The position numbers were made by a program, and so were the translations under genes. From IMG/VR virus record IMGVR_UViG_3300022074_000059, positions 1 through 53,380 of that record: 53,380 nt of DNA; one strand, given 5' to 3'. Each line of letters starts with the position of its first letter. The stretch's first letter is position 1. This document shows, piece by piece, positions 17,945 through 25,780 of this stretch. The stretch is from a virus. Under the pieces are notes generated by a model. That model worked only from the letters and a program-made list of their open reading frames with translations, searched no databases and was not told where the DNA came from.

Positions 17945-18973
17945 ATGGCACATTTAGTTGAGACTATGGCGTATGCAGGACAAGTCCCTTGGCACGGTTT
18001 AGGAACCGCTGTTGATGGTAATATGTCACCCCAAGAAATGTTGGTTGCGGCTGGCATTGATTGGACAGTTAGTAAGCGTCCTGCTTATACAGTTGATAAA
18101 CCTAACTGTTGGAATATTATCGACCCAACTGGTGAGGCTGGTTTTATCCGCGCACCAGATGCACATTTCCTTGTGCGGGATAGCGATAACAAAGTGCTTT
18201 CGCATTGTGGTGATGGTTATGTACCTTTCCAAAATGCTGAAGTTATGGACTTCTTTAAAAAGTTTACCGATGCTGGTCAGATGACCATGGAAACAGCGGG
18301 TAGCTTGAAAGAAGGTAAAGATATATGGGGGTTGGCAAAGCTAACTGATAAGTTCAGCCTTGGTGGTGATGATGAAGTTAAGGGTTATTTGCTTTTGAAT
18401 AACAGCCACCAAGTAGGCAAAGCGATGACTATTATGTTCACCCCTATCCGTGTTGTGTGTAACAATACTCTTACACAGGCTATGAGCATGGAGGGCAACC
18501 GCTTCCGTGTACTACATCTGCAAATGTTCGATGAAGAAATACAGAAGGCCGCTGAAGAGGCTTTAGGTATTAGTGGTCAGCAAATGACCAAGTTCAAAGA
18601 GCAGTCTGAGTTCTTAGCAAAGAAACGTGCAAAAGAGTTTGATGTTGATAACTTTATTGCAGAGTTGTTCCAACCTAACTTGTTAATAGAGCGAGCCAAG
18701 GCATCTGTAAAAGATGACCTACCGCCTCTGCGTGATGAGTTTAAACGTACTGCCGAACTTGTTGAAGAAGCATTACATACGAGTCCCGGAGCAAACATGA
18801 ACTCTGCTAAAGGTACATGGTGGGGTGCGCTCAATGCTGTGACTTATGTAGTAGATCACCAGAAACGTTCACAAGCTGAAGGTAATGCACTGCACTCTGC
18901 ATGGTTTGGGTCTGGCGCGAATACAAAACGCAAAGCTCTAGCTAAAGCACTAGAATATGCTGATGCGGCGTAA
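17945..18973 (+). CDS. DUF932 family phage/plasmid protein
   Basis: The 342-residue protein opens with MAYAGQVPWHGLG, the characteristic start of DUF932 (phage/plasmid-like protein family). Further along it has FLVRDSDNKVLSHCGDGYVPFQN and a PIRVVCNNTLTQA segment, also typical. Length agrees with the family. DUF932 proteins are common on phages and plasmids and have been linked loosely to DNA metabolism, but I know of no firm biochemical role. The start follows GAAAGGAGTAATGTATA. It precedes the modification cassette. Confidence 0.85.
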   Translation: MAHLVETMAYAGQVPWHGLGTAVDGNMSPQEMLVAAGIDWTVSKRPAYTVDKPNCWNIIDPTGEAGFIRAPDAHFLVRDSDNKVLSHCGDGYVPFQNAEVMDFFKKFTDAGQMTMETAGSLKEGKDIWGLAKLTDKFSLGGDDEVKGYLLLNNSHQVGKAMTIMFTPIRVVCNNTLTQAMSMEGNRFRVLHLQMFDEEIQKAAEEALGISGQQMTKFKEQSEFLAKKRAKEFDVDNFIAELFQPNLLIERAKASVKDDLPPLRDEFKRTAELVEEALHTSPGANMNSAKGTWWGALNAVTYVVDHQKRSQAEGNALHSAWFGSGANTKRKALAKALEYADAA

Positions 18974-18988
18974 CTGACAAAGTAGTTC

Positions 18989-19017
18989 TTGTCTTGGCAT
19001 GGTTCGTTTACTAAAAT
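18989..19017 (+). promoter_or_regulatory. Promoter overlapping a palindrome
   Basis: TTGTCT (18989-18994), 17 bases, TAAAAT (19012-19017). The spacer and -10 box lie inside the inverted repeat at 18995-19028, so a repressor or a hairpin could control it. It would serve the unknown protein at 19053 and the modification genes behind it. Confidence 0.5.
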
Positions 19018-19028
19018 GAACCATGCCA
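18995..19028. promoter_or_regulatory. 11-bp perfect inverted repeat
   Basis: TGGCATGGTTC (18995-19005) is mirrored by GAACCATGCCA (19018-19028) with a 12-base centre. As RNA this is a strong hairpin followed by TTTTCC, so it could end transcription from DUF932. As DNA it encloses the -10 box of a promoter and could be an operator. Confidence 0.6.
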
Positions 19029-19052
19029 TTTTCCATAGAAAGGGAGATTAAT

Positions 19053-19649
19053 ATGTTTTATGCAATATGTGAAGGGATTCCAGGAAGTTCTGGTCCAGCC
19101 TACGTTATCTACAAGTTCAACTCTTTGGAAAACATTAAAGAGTGTGAGGCAGTTAACGAATACAGCATTGTGTACAATGGCGAATCACCCCGACAGTTAG
19201 TAGAGTTTTGTTCTGTAGAAGAGCTACGCGAAATTGCTGTCGCAATAGGTGGGGATTTAACTTATATTTCCCACCAACAAGCGGCTGACTATGTGCATCA
19301 AGCAGTAGTTAAGAAAGCCAAAAACTGGAAACCCCAAGAGGAGCCTAATATGTCTACTGTTCACGTAGATCAGTTTAATAACAAAGCGCAAAAGCATGAG
19401 GCAACCGAAAAGAAAAAACAGGTTCGTACGCGTTTTAGAAACGATGCTAGAATCGAAGTTCTAAAGGATACACCTACTGTTCGCGAAGGCACAAATCGCT
19501 ACCGCAATATGAAGGTGATTATGGAAAGCGCAACTGTCGGCGAGGCTATGGCAAAACTCCGCGCACTTAGTCCTGCTCCCGGATGCGGTGTTGATATTAG
19601 GATAGCATGTGATGCGGGTGTTATAAAGCTGGATTGGCAAGAGGAATAA
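19053..19649 (+). CDS. Unknown protein at the head of the modification cassette
   Basis: I choose ATG 19053, preceded by AGAAAGGGAG, over the in-frame ATG at 19023, which lies in the hairpin. The 198-residue protein has an N-terminal alpha/beta part (about 1-85), a charged, Lys-rich linker (about 88-125) and a C-terminal part with KVIMESATVGEAMAKLRAL. No family is recognised. Only three bases separate it from the HMUDK-helical-domain gene, so it may belong to the same pathway. Confidence 0.6.
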   Translation: MFYAICEGIPGSSGPAYVIYKFNSLENIKECEAVNEYSIVYNGESPRQLVEFCSVEELREIAVAIGGDLTYISHQQAADYVHQAVVKKAKNWKPQEEPNMSTVHVDQFNNKAQKHEATEKKKQVRTRFRNDARIEVLKDTPTVREGTNRYRNMKVIMESATVGEAMAKLRALSPAPGCGVDIRIACDAGVIKLDWQEE

Positions 19650-19652
19650 GCA

Positions 19653-20549
19653 ATGTTAACCGAAGCTATAGAAAGTTACTTCGGGTGGATAAATGAGAGA
19701 CACTCGATCTACCTACGCAGGAGGTCGGGTGCTCCCGCCCCTTGGACTACTGACCGTATCCTACAGGAATTTAAGTTTACAAACCCTTTCCGTGAAAACG
19801 ATAGGGTTACTATTTGGATGCGTGAAAACTGGACAAAGCCAAACAACAATCGCCCTCATGGTGAGATACTGTTTAATTGTTGTTTATTCCGTATGATAGG
19901 CACAAGTGAGTTTGCCGAACAGCACGGCTGGGCAGAAAAATTTAACCCTGCTCGTACAAAAGAATTAATACAAACCAGAATTGAGAATGGTTTACGAACA
20001 TTTACTGGTGCGTATATAATCACTAACCAAGGACTCAAAGCACCAAAATCAGAGGTTGTGGTTGACCATTTTCTTAAGCCTATCTGGGAAAACAAAGAAG
20101 CGATGGCGCAGATCGCCGCCGAAACGCAGTCGCTCCAAAAAGTACATGAAGCGATGGGTTCCTATCGGGGATGGGGAGGGGGAGGTTTTATGTCATATGA
20201 GGTTGTTACCGACCTCAACCACACGCCTGTATTATCATCGGCAGAAGACCGTTATAGGTGGGCGAACGCTGGTCCTGGAGCAGTTAGGGGATTAAACAGA
20301 ATCCTTGGCTTACCTCTTAAAAAAGGTATGGGTCAGCCTATGGCTAATGATCATATGATCAAGTTGTTATCCAAAGCCCCTTTTTACATTCAACCTCATG
20401 TTCCCTTAAAAGAAGTTGATATGCGTACTATTGAGCATAGCTTATGTGAGTGGGATAAATATGAAAGAGTAAGGTTAGGCCAAGGTAGACCGCGCAGTAT
20501 TTATCGCCCTACCTTATTAACAGATACACCTAAAGGAGCTGTAGAATGA
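19653..20549 (+). CDS. HMUDK helical domain / aGPT-PPlase family DNA-hypermodification protein
   Basis: The 298-residue protein contains ERHSIYLRRRSGAPAPWT (about 15-32) and FKFTNPFRENDRVT (about 39-52), the hallmark segments of the alpha-glutamyl/putrescinyl-thymine pyrophosphorylase clade, also named the helical domain of 5-hydroxymethyl-dU DNA kinase. This family acts on 5-hydroxymethyluracil in phage DNA. No P-loop kinase motif is present, so this is a stand-alone helical domain and may recognise or modify hmU rather than phosphorylate it. ATGA overlap with the glycosyltransferase gene indicates coupled synthesis. Family assignment is by recalled motifs. Confidence 0.75.
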   Translation: MLTEAIESYFGWINERHSIYLRRRSGAPAPWTTDRILQEFKFTNPFRENDRVTIWMRENWTKPNNNRPHGEILFNCCLFRMIGTSEFAEQHGWAEKFNPARTKELIQTRIENGLRTFTGAYIITNQGLKAPKSEVVVDHFLKPIWENKEAMAQIAAETQSLQKVHEAMGSYRGWGGGGFMSYEVVTDLNHTPVLSSAEDRYRWANAGPGAVRGLNRILGLPLKKGMGQPMANDHMIKLLSKAPFYIQPHVPLKEVDMRTIEHSLCEWDKYERVRLGQGRPRSIYRPTLLTDTPKGAVE

Positions 20550-21517
20550 AAGTAGACCTTTATTATTTAAGCCCTAATCCCTATGGGGGATGGGTTACTT
20601 ATACAAATCATTTAATGATAGCATTGAGGGCTTCTGGTATTGATTGTGAGTTATTTAAAATCCGACCTAAAAGTGAACGTAAAACACGGGATTTTGGTTA
20701 TGGAAAAAGATACCGTAATATTTCTATGCAAGAAGCCTTGAGTAGAAAAAACACAATTAAACTGATAGTAGCTGGAGCTAAACAATTTAAAGATGAAACA
20801 GAAACACTTTATCAGGCGGGTGCTTGTTTAATAATACATGATCCGACAGAGTTAAAAAACTTACCTGAAAATTTAGATTTCACTCGTTGTGTGAGTATAC
20901 GTCAGATAGGTGCTAGAACATTACAAGGCACAGAATTTATTCGTCACCCTTATAAATGTTTTTCTGGGCATGCGATTACCCCTCGCAAAAAAGCAATCAG
21001 CACTTCTAGGATTGATTTCGACAAGCACACTTCTATCTTGTTAGATGCTAACCGCCTTTTGAAAGATGAAGATAAAATTGATATCCGTGGGTTTGAAAAC
21101 AGGATTTTCACACGGTTCAAAATTGTACCTAAGTACCCTGAGTGGGTTCAATCTGTTGCACAGTACCCAAGGGAAGAATCTTACGCTTTTGAAATGATGA
21201 CTAACTACACCTATAATGTAGATATGACACAAATTAAAGGTGATGGCGGGGGTACTCAGTATACTTGGCTAGAAGCGTGGAATGCTGGTTGTATACCGAT
21301 CATCCATGAAAACTGGTTGTTAGATCAACCAGATGATATGATTCCAGATAAAAACTGTATTGTGGTTAGTGGTGCAGAAGAGCTAGCAAAAGTTTTAACC
21401 GAAGAAGAAAACCACACTGCTTTAGCAAACATGAGAAAGCATTGCTTTGAAGCATTAGAAAAGCATGCCCCTGAACTAATAGGGCAAAAATACAAAGCCT
21501 TTTTAGAACGCCTTTAA
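20546..21517 (+). CDS. GT-B-type glycosyltransferase, probable DNA-base modifier
   Basis: The 323-residue protein has the two-domain GT-B look: N-terminal NPYGGWVTYTNHL (about 11-23) and a C-terminal donor-site segment GGGTQYTWLEAWNAGCIPII (about 234-253), where the E...AGCIP pattern is typical. It overlaps the HMUDK-like gene by four bases and precedes the hydroxymethylase-like gene. Its likely substrate is therefore hydroxymethylated pyrimidine in phage DNA. A role in capsid or host-surface glycosylation cannot be excluded from sequence alone. Confidence 0.7.
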   Translation: MKVDLYYLSPNPYGGWVTYTNHLMIALRASGIDCELFKIRPKSERKTRDFGYGKRYRNISMQEALSRKNTIKLIVAGAKQFKDETETLYQAGACLIIHDPTELKNLPENLDFTRCVSIRQIGARTLQGTEFIRHPYKCFSGHAITPRKKAISTSRIDFDKHTSILLDANRLLKDEDKIDIRGFENRIFTRFKIVPKYPEWVQSVAQYPREESYAFEMMTNYTYNVDMTQIKGDGGGTQYTWLEAWNAGCIPIIHENWLLDQPDDMIPDKNCIVVSGAEELAKVLTEEENHTALANMRKHCFEALEKHAPELIGQKYKAFLERL

Positions 21518-21518
21518 C

Positions 21519-21567
21519 AGGCCGCTCGAGCGGTCTAACTATGGTGGGGGTGTAAACCCCTACCACC
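21519..21567. other. Palindrome and hairpin between glycosyltransferase and hydroxymethylase genes
   Basis: CCGCTCGAGCGG (21522-21533) is a perfect 12-base palindrome, extended to 18 bases with one mismatched pair (21519-21536). Behind it, GGTGGGGGT pairs with ACCCC and CCACC over a bulge (about 21543-21567). The region is GC-rich against its surroundings. It could be a protein-binding site or an RNA structure governing the next gene. Confidence 0.5.
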
Positions 21568-21596
21568 AACTACTAAACACGTCTAGGAGGCGTTAT

Positions 21597-22574
21597 ATGC
21601 AATCTATTTATGCTCGCGGGGTAAGTGAAGCCCTGTTTCTAGGCAGACAAGCACTGCTTTCATCTGGTGTGGCAGTTGAAACACGCAATGGTTCAGCACT
21701 TGAGTTTCCCACTCCTGTTATTACTACCTATACACATAGCCGTGAAAGAGTTTTGTTTTATCCAGAACGCGACGCTAATCCTTATTTTCATTTAATGGAA
21801 AGCCTTTGGATGTTAGCAGGACGTAATGATGTCCCTTGGATTCAAGGCTTTAATGGTAAGATGGATACATACAGTGATGATGGTAAAACTTTCCATGGTG
21901 CGTATGGATACAGGTGGCGAAACTGGTTTGGTAAGGATCAGCTACAAGAAGTAATGTTTCGGCTTGGTACTTACCATAATGACCGCAGGGCTGTACTTGG
22001 TATCTGGGATCCCCACCAAGATTTAGTGCAAACTAATGATGGCAAAGATTACCCCTGTAATACCCAGATATATTTTTGGGAACGTAATGAAGATCTAAAC
22101 ATGACTGTGACTAACCGCAGTAATGATATGATTTGGGGAGCATACGGCGCGAATGCTGTACATATGTCCGTTCTGCTAGAGTATATGGCAGGAATGTTAG
22201 GCTACGGTGTAGGGACATACTATCAATTCAGCAATAACCTCCATGCTTACACCAGTGTTTTAGATAAGCTGGAAGGTATGCAAGCTGATTATGAACCATA
22301 CCTTACAATAGCTGATAATGGATTAAGCTATACTCCCCCTGCACTTATAGATGATTCAGATACTTTTGATGAAGAGTTGTTAAAATGGTTTGAAGATGAA
22401 GATCGTACAGAATATAATAATTCTTATCTTTCTACTACTTGTGGCGAAATGAGAAAATCATGGCGTTATTGGAAAGCAAAGAATTTTCCTAGCGCATACC
22501 ATCATGCCAATAAAATAGAAGACCGTGCTTGGCGCAAGGCTTGTATAGAATGGCTGGACAGAAGGGTAAAATAA
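21597..22574 (+). CDS. Thymidylate synthase-fold enzyme, candidate dUMP hydroxymethylase
   Basis: AGGAGG precedes the ATG. The 325-residue protein has the TS-family core: ESLW with Glu69, GAYGYRWR (101-108), nucleophile Cys154 in YPCN, NRSNDMIWGAYGANA (173-187) and a SNNLHAY segment (212-218). By eye Asn186 matches E. coli TS Asn177, which reads uracil; dCMP hydroxymethylases have Asp there. The usual His after Cys is Asn155, and the usual H-x-Y is changed. This points to a divergent enzyme on dUMP making dTMP or hydroxymethyl-dUMP. The neighbours favour the latter; that step is inference. Confidence 0.75.
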   Translation: MQSIYARGVSEALFLGRQALLSSGVAVETRNGSALEFPTPVITTYTHSRERVLFYPERDANPYFHLMESLWMLAGRNDVPWIQGFNGKMDTYSDDGKTFHGAYGYRWRNWFGKDQLQEVMFRLGTYHNDRRAVLGIWDPHQDLVQTNDGKDYPCNTQIYFWERNEDLNMTVTNRSNDMIWGAYGANAVHMSVLLEYMAGMLGYGVGTYYQFSNNLHAYTSVLDKLEGMQADYEPYLTIADNGLSYTPPALIDDSDTFDEELLKWFEDEDRTEYNNSYLSTTCGEMRKSWRYWKAKNFPSAYHHANKIEDRAWRKACIEWLDRRVK

Positions 22575-22939
22575 TGGAAGGGCATGAAGAGTATATGAAA
22601 CGCATGGCTAAAGAAGTAGATCAAACCAATAGTGCTATCATTCAAAAAGTTGATGTGTTGGCTAGTTTAGATACACTAAAACTAAATGAGGCAGAGCAAT
22701 CATATGGCGATAGTTGGAAACAACGCGGCGGGGTGGGTGCTTTTATGATGTTAGCTCGCAAATGGGATAGGCTTGAAAAGCAAGTAACAGAACATAATTA
22801 CGATGTTTTCCACGCTATTGAACAGGATGCGCGGGAAGAAGGTATTATTGATGATATCCGTGATTTGCGTAGGTATCTTTTTCTTGTTGAAGCTGAGATA
22901 GCATTAAGGAAAACAGATGGATCAGGAAAGCCCAAGTAA
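22574..22939 (+). CDS. Nmad1/DUF1599-like nucleotide-modification-associated protein
   Basis: The start at 22574 overlaps the upstream stop (TAATG). The 121-residue helical protein contains SYGDSWKQRGGVGAFMMLARK (split over about 43-64) followed by GIIDDIRDLRRYL (about 94-106). This resembles DUF1599, renamed nucleotide modification associated domain 1, and more distantly MazG-like all-alpha pyrophosphohydrolases. Such proteins often sit with base-modification genes, and it could hydrolyse a nucleotide that competes with the modified one. The match is by pattern only. Confidence 0.6.
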   Translation: MEGHEEYMKRMAKEVDQTNSAIIQKVDVLASLDTLKLNEAEQSYGDSWKQRGGVGAFMMLARKWDRLEKQVTEHNYDVFHAIEQDAREEGIIDDIRDLRRYLFLVEAEIALRKTDGSGKPK

Positions 22940-23096
22940 CCTTGACAAAAAGGTTCAGGCTGAATGTGAGTGTGGTAGGGAAAAACGAATCGTCACTTTT
23001 CGTAACCTTAAAAACAGATGGCCTATTTGTAATAAATGTAAGCAACCGATGAAGGTAAAAGGTAATGCAATACCCCCTATTTCAACCACCGACTGA
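22917..23096 (+). CDS. Small zinc-ribbon protein
   Basis: A 59-residue frame starts at ATG 22917 after AAGGAAAACAG and overlaps both neighbours. It encodes a CxC pair (Cys17, Cys19) and a CxxC pair (Cys38, Cys41), enough to hold one zinc ion. It fills the gap before the DNA polymerase gene, which otherwise would be 125 bases in a genome with almost no gaps. The arrangement suggests a real gene of unknown role, perhaps nucleic-acid binding. Confidence 0.6.
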   Translation: MDQESPSNLDKKVQAECECGREKRIVTFRNLKNRWPICNKCKQPMKVKGNAIPPISTTD

Positions 23097-24996
23097 GTGG
23101 GTTATGCCTGATGGCTATCCTGACCTTACTGGTTATAAAGAGGTTGCTATTGACCTTGAAACACGCGACCCTAATTTGACTACGATGGGTAGTGGCTGGG
23201 CTAGAAAAGATGGTCACATAATTGGTGTGGCTGTAGCTGTGGAAGGAGACCAATGGTACTTTCCCATCAGACACGAGATTGGTCCTAACTTTGATGCAAA
23301 ACGAACATTAGGGTGGTTACAAGATGTATGCAAAATTGATAGGGATTATGTTTTCCATAATGCTCCTTACGATGTTGGCTGGATGCTCGCAGAGGGTGTG
23401 CGGGTTTACGGCAGAATCGTTGACACAATGGTCGTGGCACCTCTGCTCGATGAAAACAGATTTAGTTACGCATTAAATGCTATTGGTAGGGATTACTTAC
23501 AAGAGCGTAAAAGCGAAGTTGAGCTAAGAGAAGCGGCGGCGGCTTTTGGGATTAATGCTAAGAGTGAAATGTATAAACTCCCTGCACATCATGTAGGTAA
23601 GTATGCTGAACAAGATGCCGCGCTTACCTTAAGATTATGGAATCATTTTAAAAGTTTAATTATTAAAGAAGATATTGAAGATGTGTTTGAGTTAGAACTT
23701 AATGTTCTTAAAACAATTATCCCTATGAGGGAACGTGGTGTTTGTGTAGATGTAACTCGGTGTGAAACTATAAAGAAAGATCTGCTCTTACGCGAAAAAC
23801 GGTTATTGGATAATATAAAAAGGCAGACAGGCGTTGAAGTAGAAATATGGGCGGCTGAAAGCGTTGCTAAAGCCTTTGATGCTTTAGACTTGCCTTATAA
23901 TAAAACTGAAAAAACAGGTGCGCCGAGTTTTACAAAAGGGTTTCTAACTCACCACCCACATGAAGTAGCACAAATGATAGTGCAAGCTAGAGAATACCAA
24001 AAGGCGCGGTCTACTTTTGTGGATACAATATTAAAGCATCAGGTAAATGGGCGTATCCATGCCGAGCTACACCCGCTAAGAAGTGATGATGGTGGGACAG
24101 TAACAGGCAGATTTAGTTATAGTAACCCTAACCTCCAGCAAATCCCTGCACGGCATGGCGAAATAGGTCCAATGATCCGTAGCTTGTTTATACCAGAACA
24201 AGACTGCTTATGGGGCGCGTTCGACTACTCTAGCCAAGAACCGCGCATTGTTGTGCATTATGCTAAACTCATGGGCTTCAGAGGGGCTTCAGACTTTGCT
24301 GAACAATACAACGCAGACCCCCGCACTGATTTCCACCAAATGGCGGCTGATATTGTGGGTGTGCCACGCAAACAGGCTAAAGATATCAACCTTGGTTTGT
24401 TTTATGGGATGGGAAGTAAAAAGTTAGCGGCGAGCCTTGGCCTTGAATTTGAAGATGCACAAGATTTATTTGCTACTTACCACGATAAAGTGCCTTTTGT
24501 CCGCGAATTAAGTGAATACAGCACGAACAGAGCGAGTAATCGTGGGGTTATCCGCACATTGCTGGGGCGTAGGTGTAGATTCGATAAATGGGAGCCAAAT
24601 AAGTATGGTAGTTGGAAACCAATGACCTACCAAGAAGCCTACGCTGAGCATGGTCCTGGAATTAAACGAGCATTTACATACAAAGCTCTTAATAAACTCA
24701 TACAGGGTAGCGCGGCCGACCAAACTAAAGCCGCGATGGTTGCTCTAGCTGATGAAGGCATACTACCCATGATTCAAGTTCACGATGAGCTAGATATTTC
24801 TGTTGAAAGTGAAGCGCAGTCTAAACGTATAGCAGAAATCATGGAACATTGCGTGAACCTAGAAGTTCCTTCAATTGTAGATGCAGAGTTCGGTCCTAAT
24901 TGGGGCGAAGCAAAACAAACTTTCACAGAAAAGCCTTGGCTTAGAGGAGTAAAAGATGGCGGCACAGAAATGCGGCACAACACCAAACTTTCATGA
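23065..24996 (+). CDS. Family A DNA polymerase with 3'-5' exonuclease
   Basis: The 643-residue enzyme has proofreading motifs Exo I DLE (30-32), Exo II HNAPYD (98-103) and Exo III YAEQD (180-184). The polymerase domain shows TGRFSYSNPNLQQIP (347-361), motif A with Asp387, motif B RKQAKDINLGLFYG (435-448) and motif C HDEL (573-576). There is no 5'-nuclease domain, as usual for phage PolA. Residue Leu443 aligns with E. coli Phe762. It should be the replicative polymerase and may insert modified deoxyuridine. The end overlaps the next gene by 41 bases. Confidence 0.95.
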   Translation: MQYPLFQPPTEWVMPDGYPDLTGYKEVAIDLETRDPNLTTMGSGWARKDGHIIGVAVAVEGDQWYFPIRHEIGPNFDAKRTLGWLQDVCKIDRDYVFHNAPYDVGWMLAEGVRVYGRIVDTMVVAPLLDENRFSYALNAIGRDYLQERKSEVELREAAAAFGINAKSEMYKLPAHHVGKYAEQDAALTLRLWNHFKSLIIKEDIEDVFELELNVLKTIIPMRERGVCVDVTRCETIKKDLLLREKRLLDNIKRQTGVEVEIWAAESVAKAFDALDLPYNKTEKTGAPSFTKGFLTHHPHEVAQMIVQAREYQKARSTFVDTILKHQVNGRIHAELHPLRSDDGGTVTGRFSYSNPNLQQIPARHGEIGPMIRSLFIPEQDCLWGAFDYSSQEPRIVVHYAKLMGFRGASDFAEQYNADPRTDFHQMAADIVGVPRKQAKDINLGLFYGMGSKKLAASLGLEFEDAQDLFATYHDKVPFVRELSEYSTNRASNRGVIRTLLGRRCRFDKWEPNKYGSWKPMTYQEAYAEHGPGIKRAFTYKALNKLIQGSAADQTKAAMVALADEGILPMIQVHDELDISVESEAQSKRIAEIMEHCVNLEVPSIVDAEFGPNWGEAKQTFTEKPWLRGVKDGGTEMRHNTKLS

Positions 24997-25780
24997 TATA
25001 GGGATTATATCAGGAGGTTTTGACCCCCTGCACTCAGGGCATTTGGATTATATTTTATCTGCGGCAAAACAATGTCATAGACTTTACATAGGTGTGAATA
25101 GTGATGAGTGGCTCATAAAGAAAAAAGGTAAGGCTTTTATGCCCTTAGAAGAAAGAATAAACCTTTTAGAACACTTACACTTACCTTGCGAGTTTTTTGT
25201 TGTCCCTTTTGACGATAAAGACGATACCGCGAAGAGCTTAATAAAAGATGTACTAGCTTGTAATCCTAAAGATTTCATTTGTTTTATGAATGGTGGTGAT
25301 AGAGATAAACAAAACACCCCTGAGCATGAACTTCTCACAGAAATGTCTGATTCATACACACAATATCTAACATTCAACAACGACGTAGGTGGTTCTAATA
25401 AGAAAAACTCTTCCAGTGATTTATTAGATAATTGGTCAAAGGCCAAAACAACTCGTCAATGGGGGTATTACAAAGTTTTAGAACAAAAACCTACTCAAAA
25501 AGTTAAGGAGTTAGTGGTTTTTCCAGGAAAATCTTTATCTGATCAAAAACATTTTTCTAGAAGTGAACATTGGTACATACTGTCTGGTGAGTTAATTATG
25601 CACATGGAAACAGATAAAGCTAAAACTAAACAAGTATTATACCCACATCAAACAATAGTCATTCCTCGACAAACATGGCATCGCGCTGAAAACATTAATG
25701 CAGAGCCTTGCCATGTGATAGAAATACAATATGGAGATGTATGCGAAGAAGAAGATATAGAAAGAAGAAACCATGAGTAA
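24956..25780 (+). CDS. Nucleotidyltransferase-cupin fusion (sugar-nucleotide type)
   Basis: The ATG follows AGAGGAG inside the polymerase gene. Residues about 14-150 form a cytidylyltransferase-like domain with the HxGH signature HSGH (26-29) in GGFDPLHSGHLDY, as in glycerol-3-phosphate cytidylyltransferase and RfaE. Residues about 160-270 match the type II mannose-6-phosphate isomerase cupin: WGYYKVL, HFSRSEHWYILSGE and a terminal IEIQYGDVCEEEDI. Together they suggest synthesis of an activated sugar or polyol phosphate, plausibly donor for the glycosyltransferase at 20546. That link is inference. Confidence 0.78.
   Translation: MAAQKCGTTPNFHDIGIISGGFDPLHSGHLDYILSAAKQCHRLYIGVNSDEWLIKKKGKAFMPLEERINLLEHLHLPCEFFVVPFDDKDDTAKSLIKDVLACNPKDFICFMNGGDRDKQNTPEHELLTEMSDSYTQYLTFNNDVGGSNKKNSSSDLLDNWSKAKTTRQWGYYKVLEQKPTQKVKELVVFPGKSLSDQKHFSRSEHWYILSGELIMHMETDKAKTKQVLYPHQTIVIPRQTWHRAENINAEPCHVIEIQYGDVCEEEDIERRNHE

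Noticed and set aside
18012-18284. Alternative plus-strand frame inside the DUF932 gene
   Set aside because: DUF932 signature residues are in the other frame; this one has no ribosome site.
21597-22574. dCMP hydroxymethylase
   Set aside because: Asn186 at the base-reading position matches uracil-specific enzymes; T4 dCMP hydroxymethylase has Asp there. The alignment was by eye.
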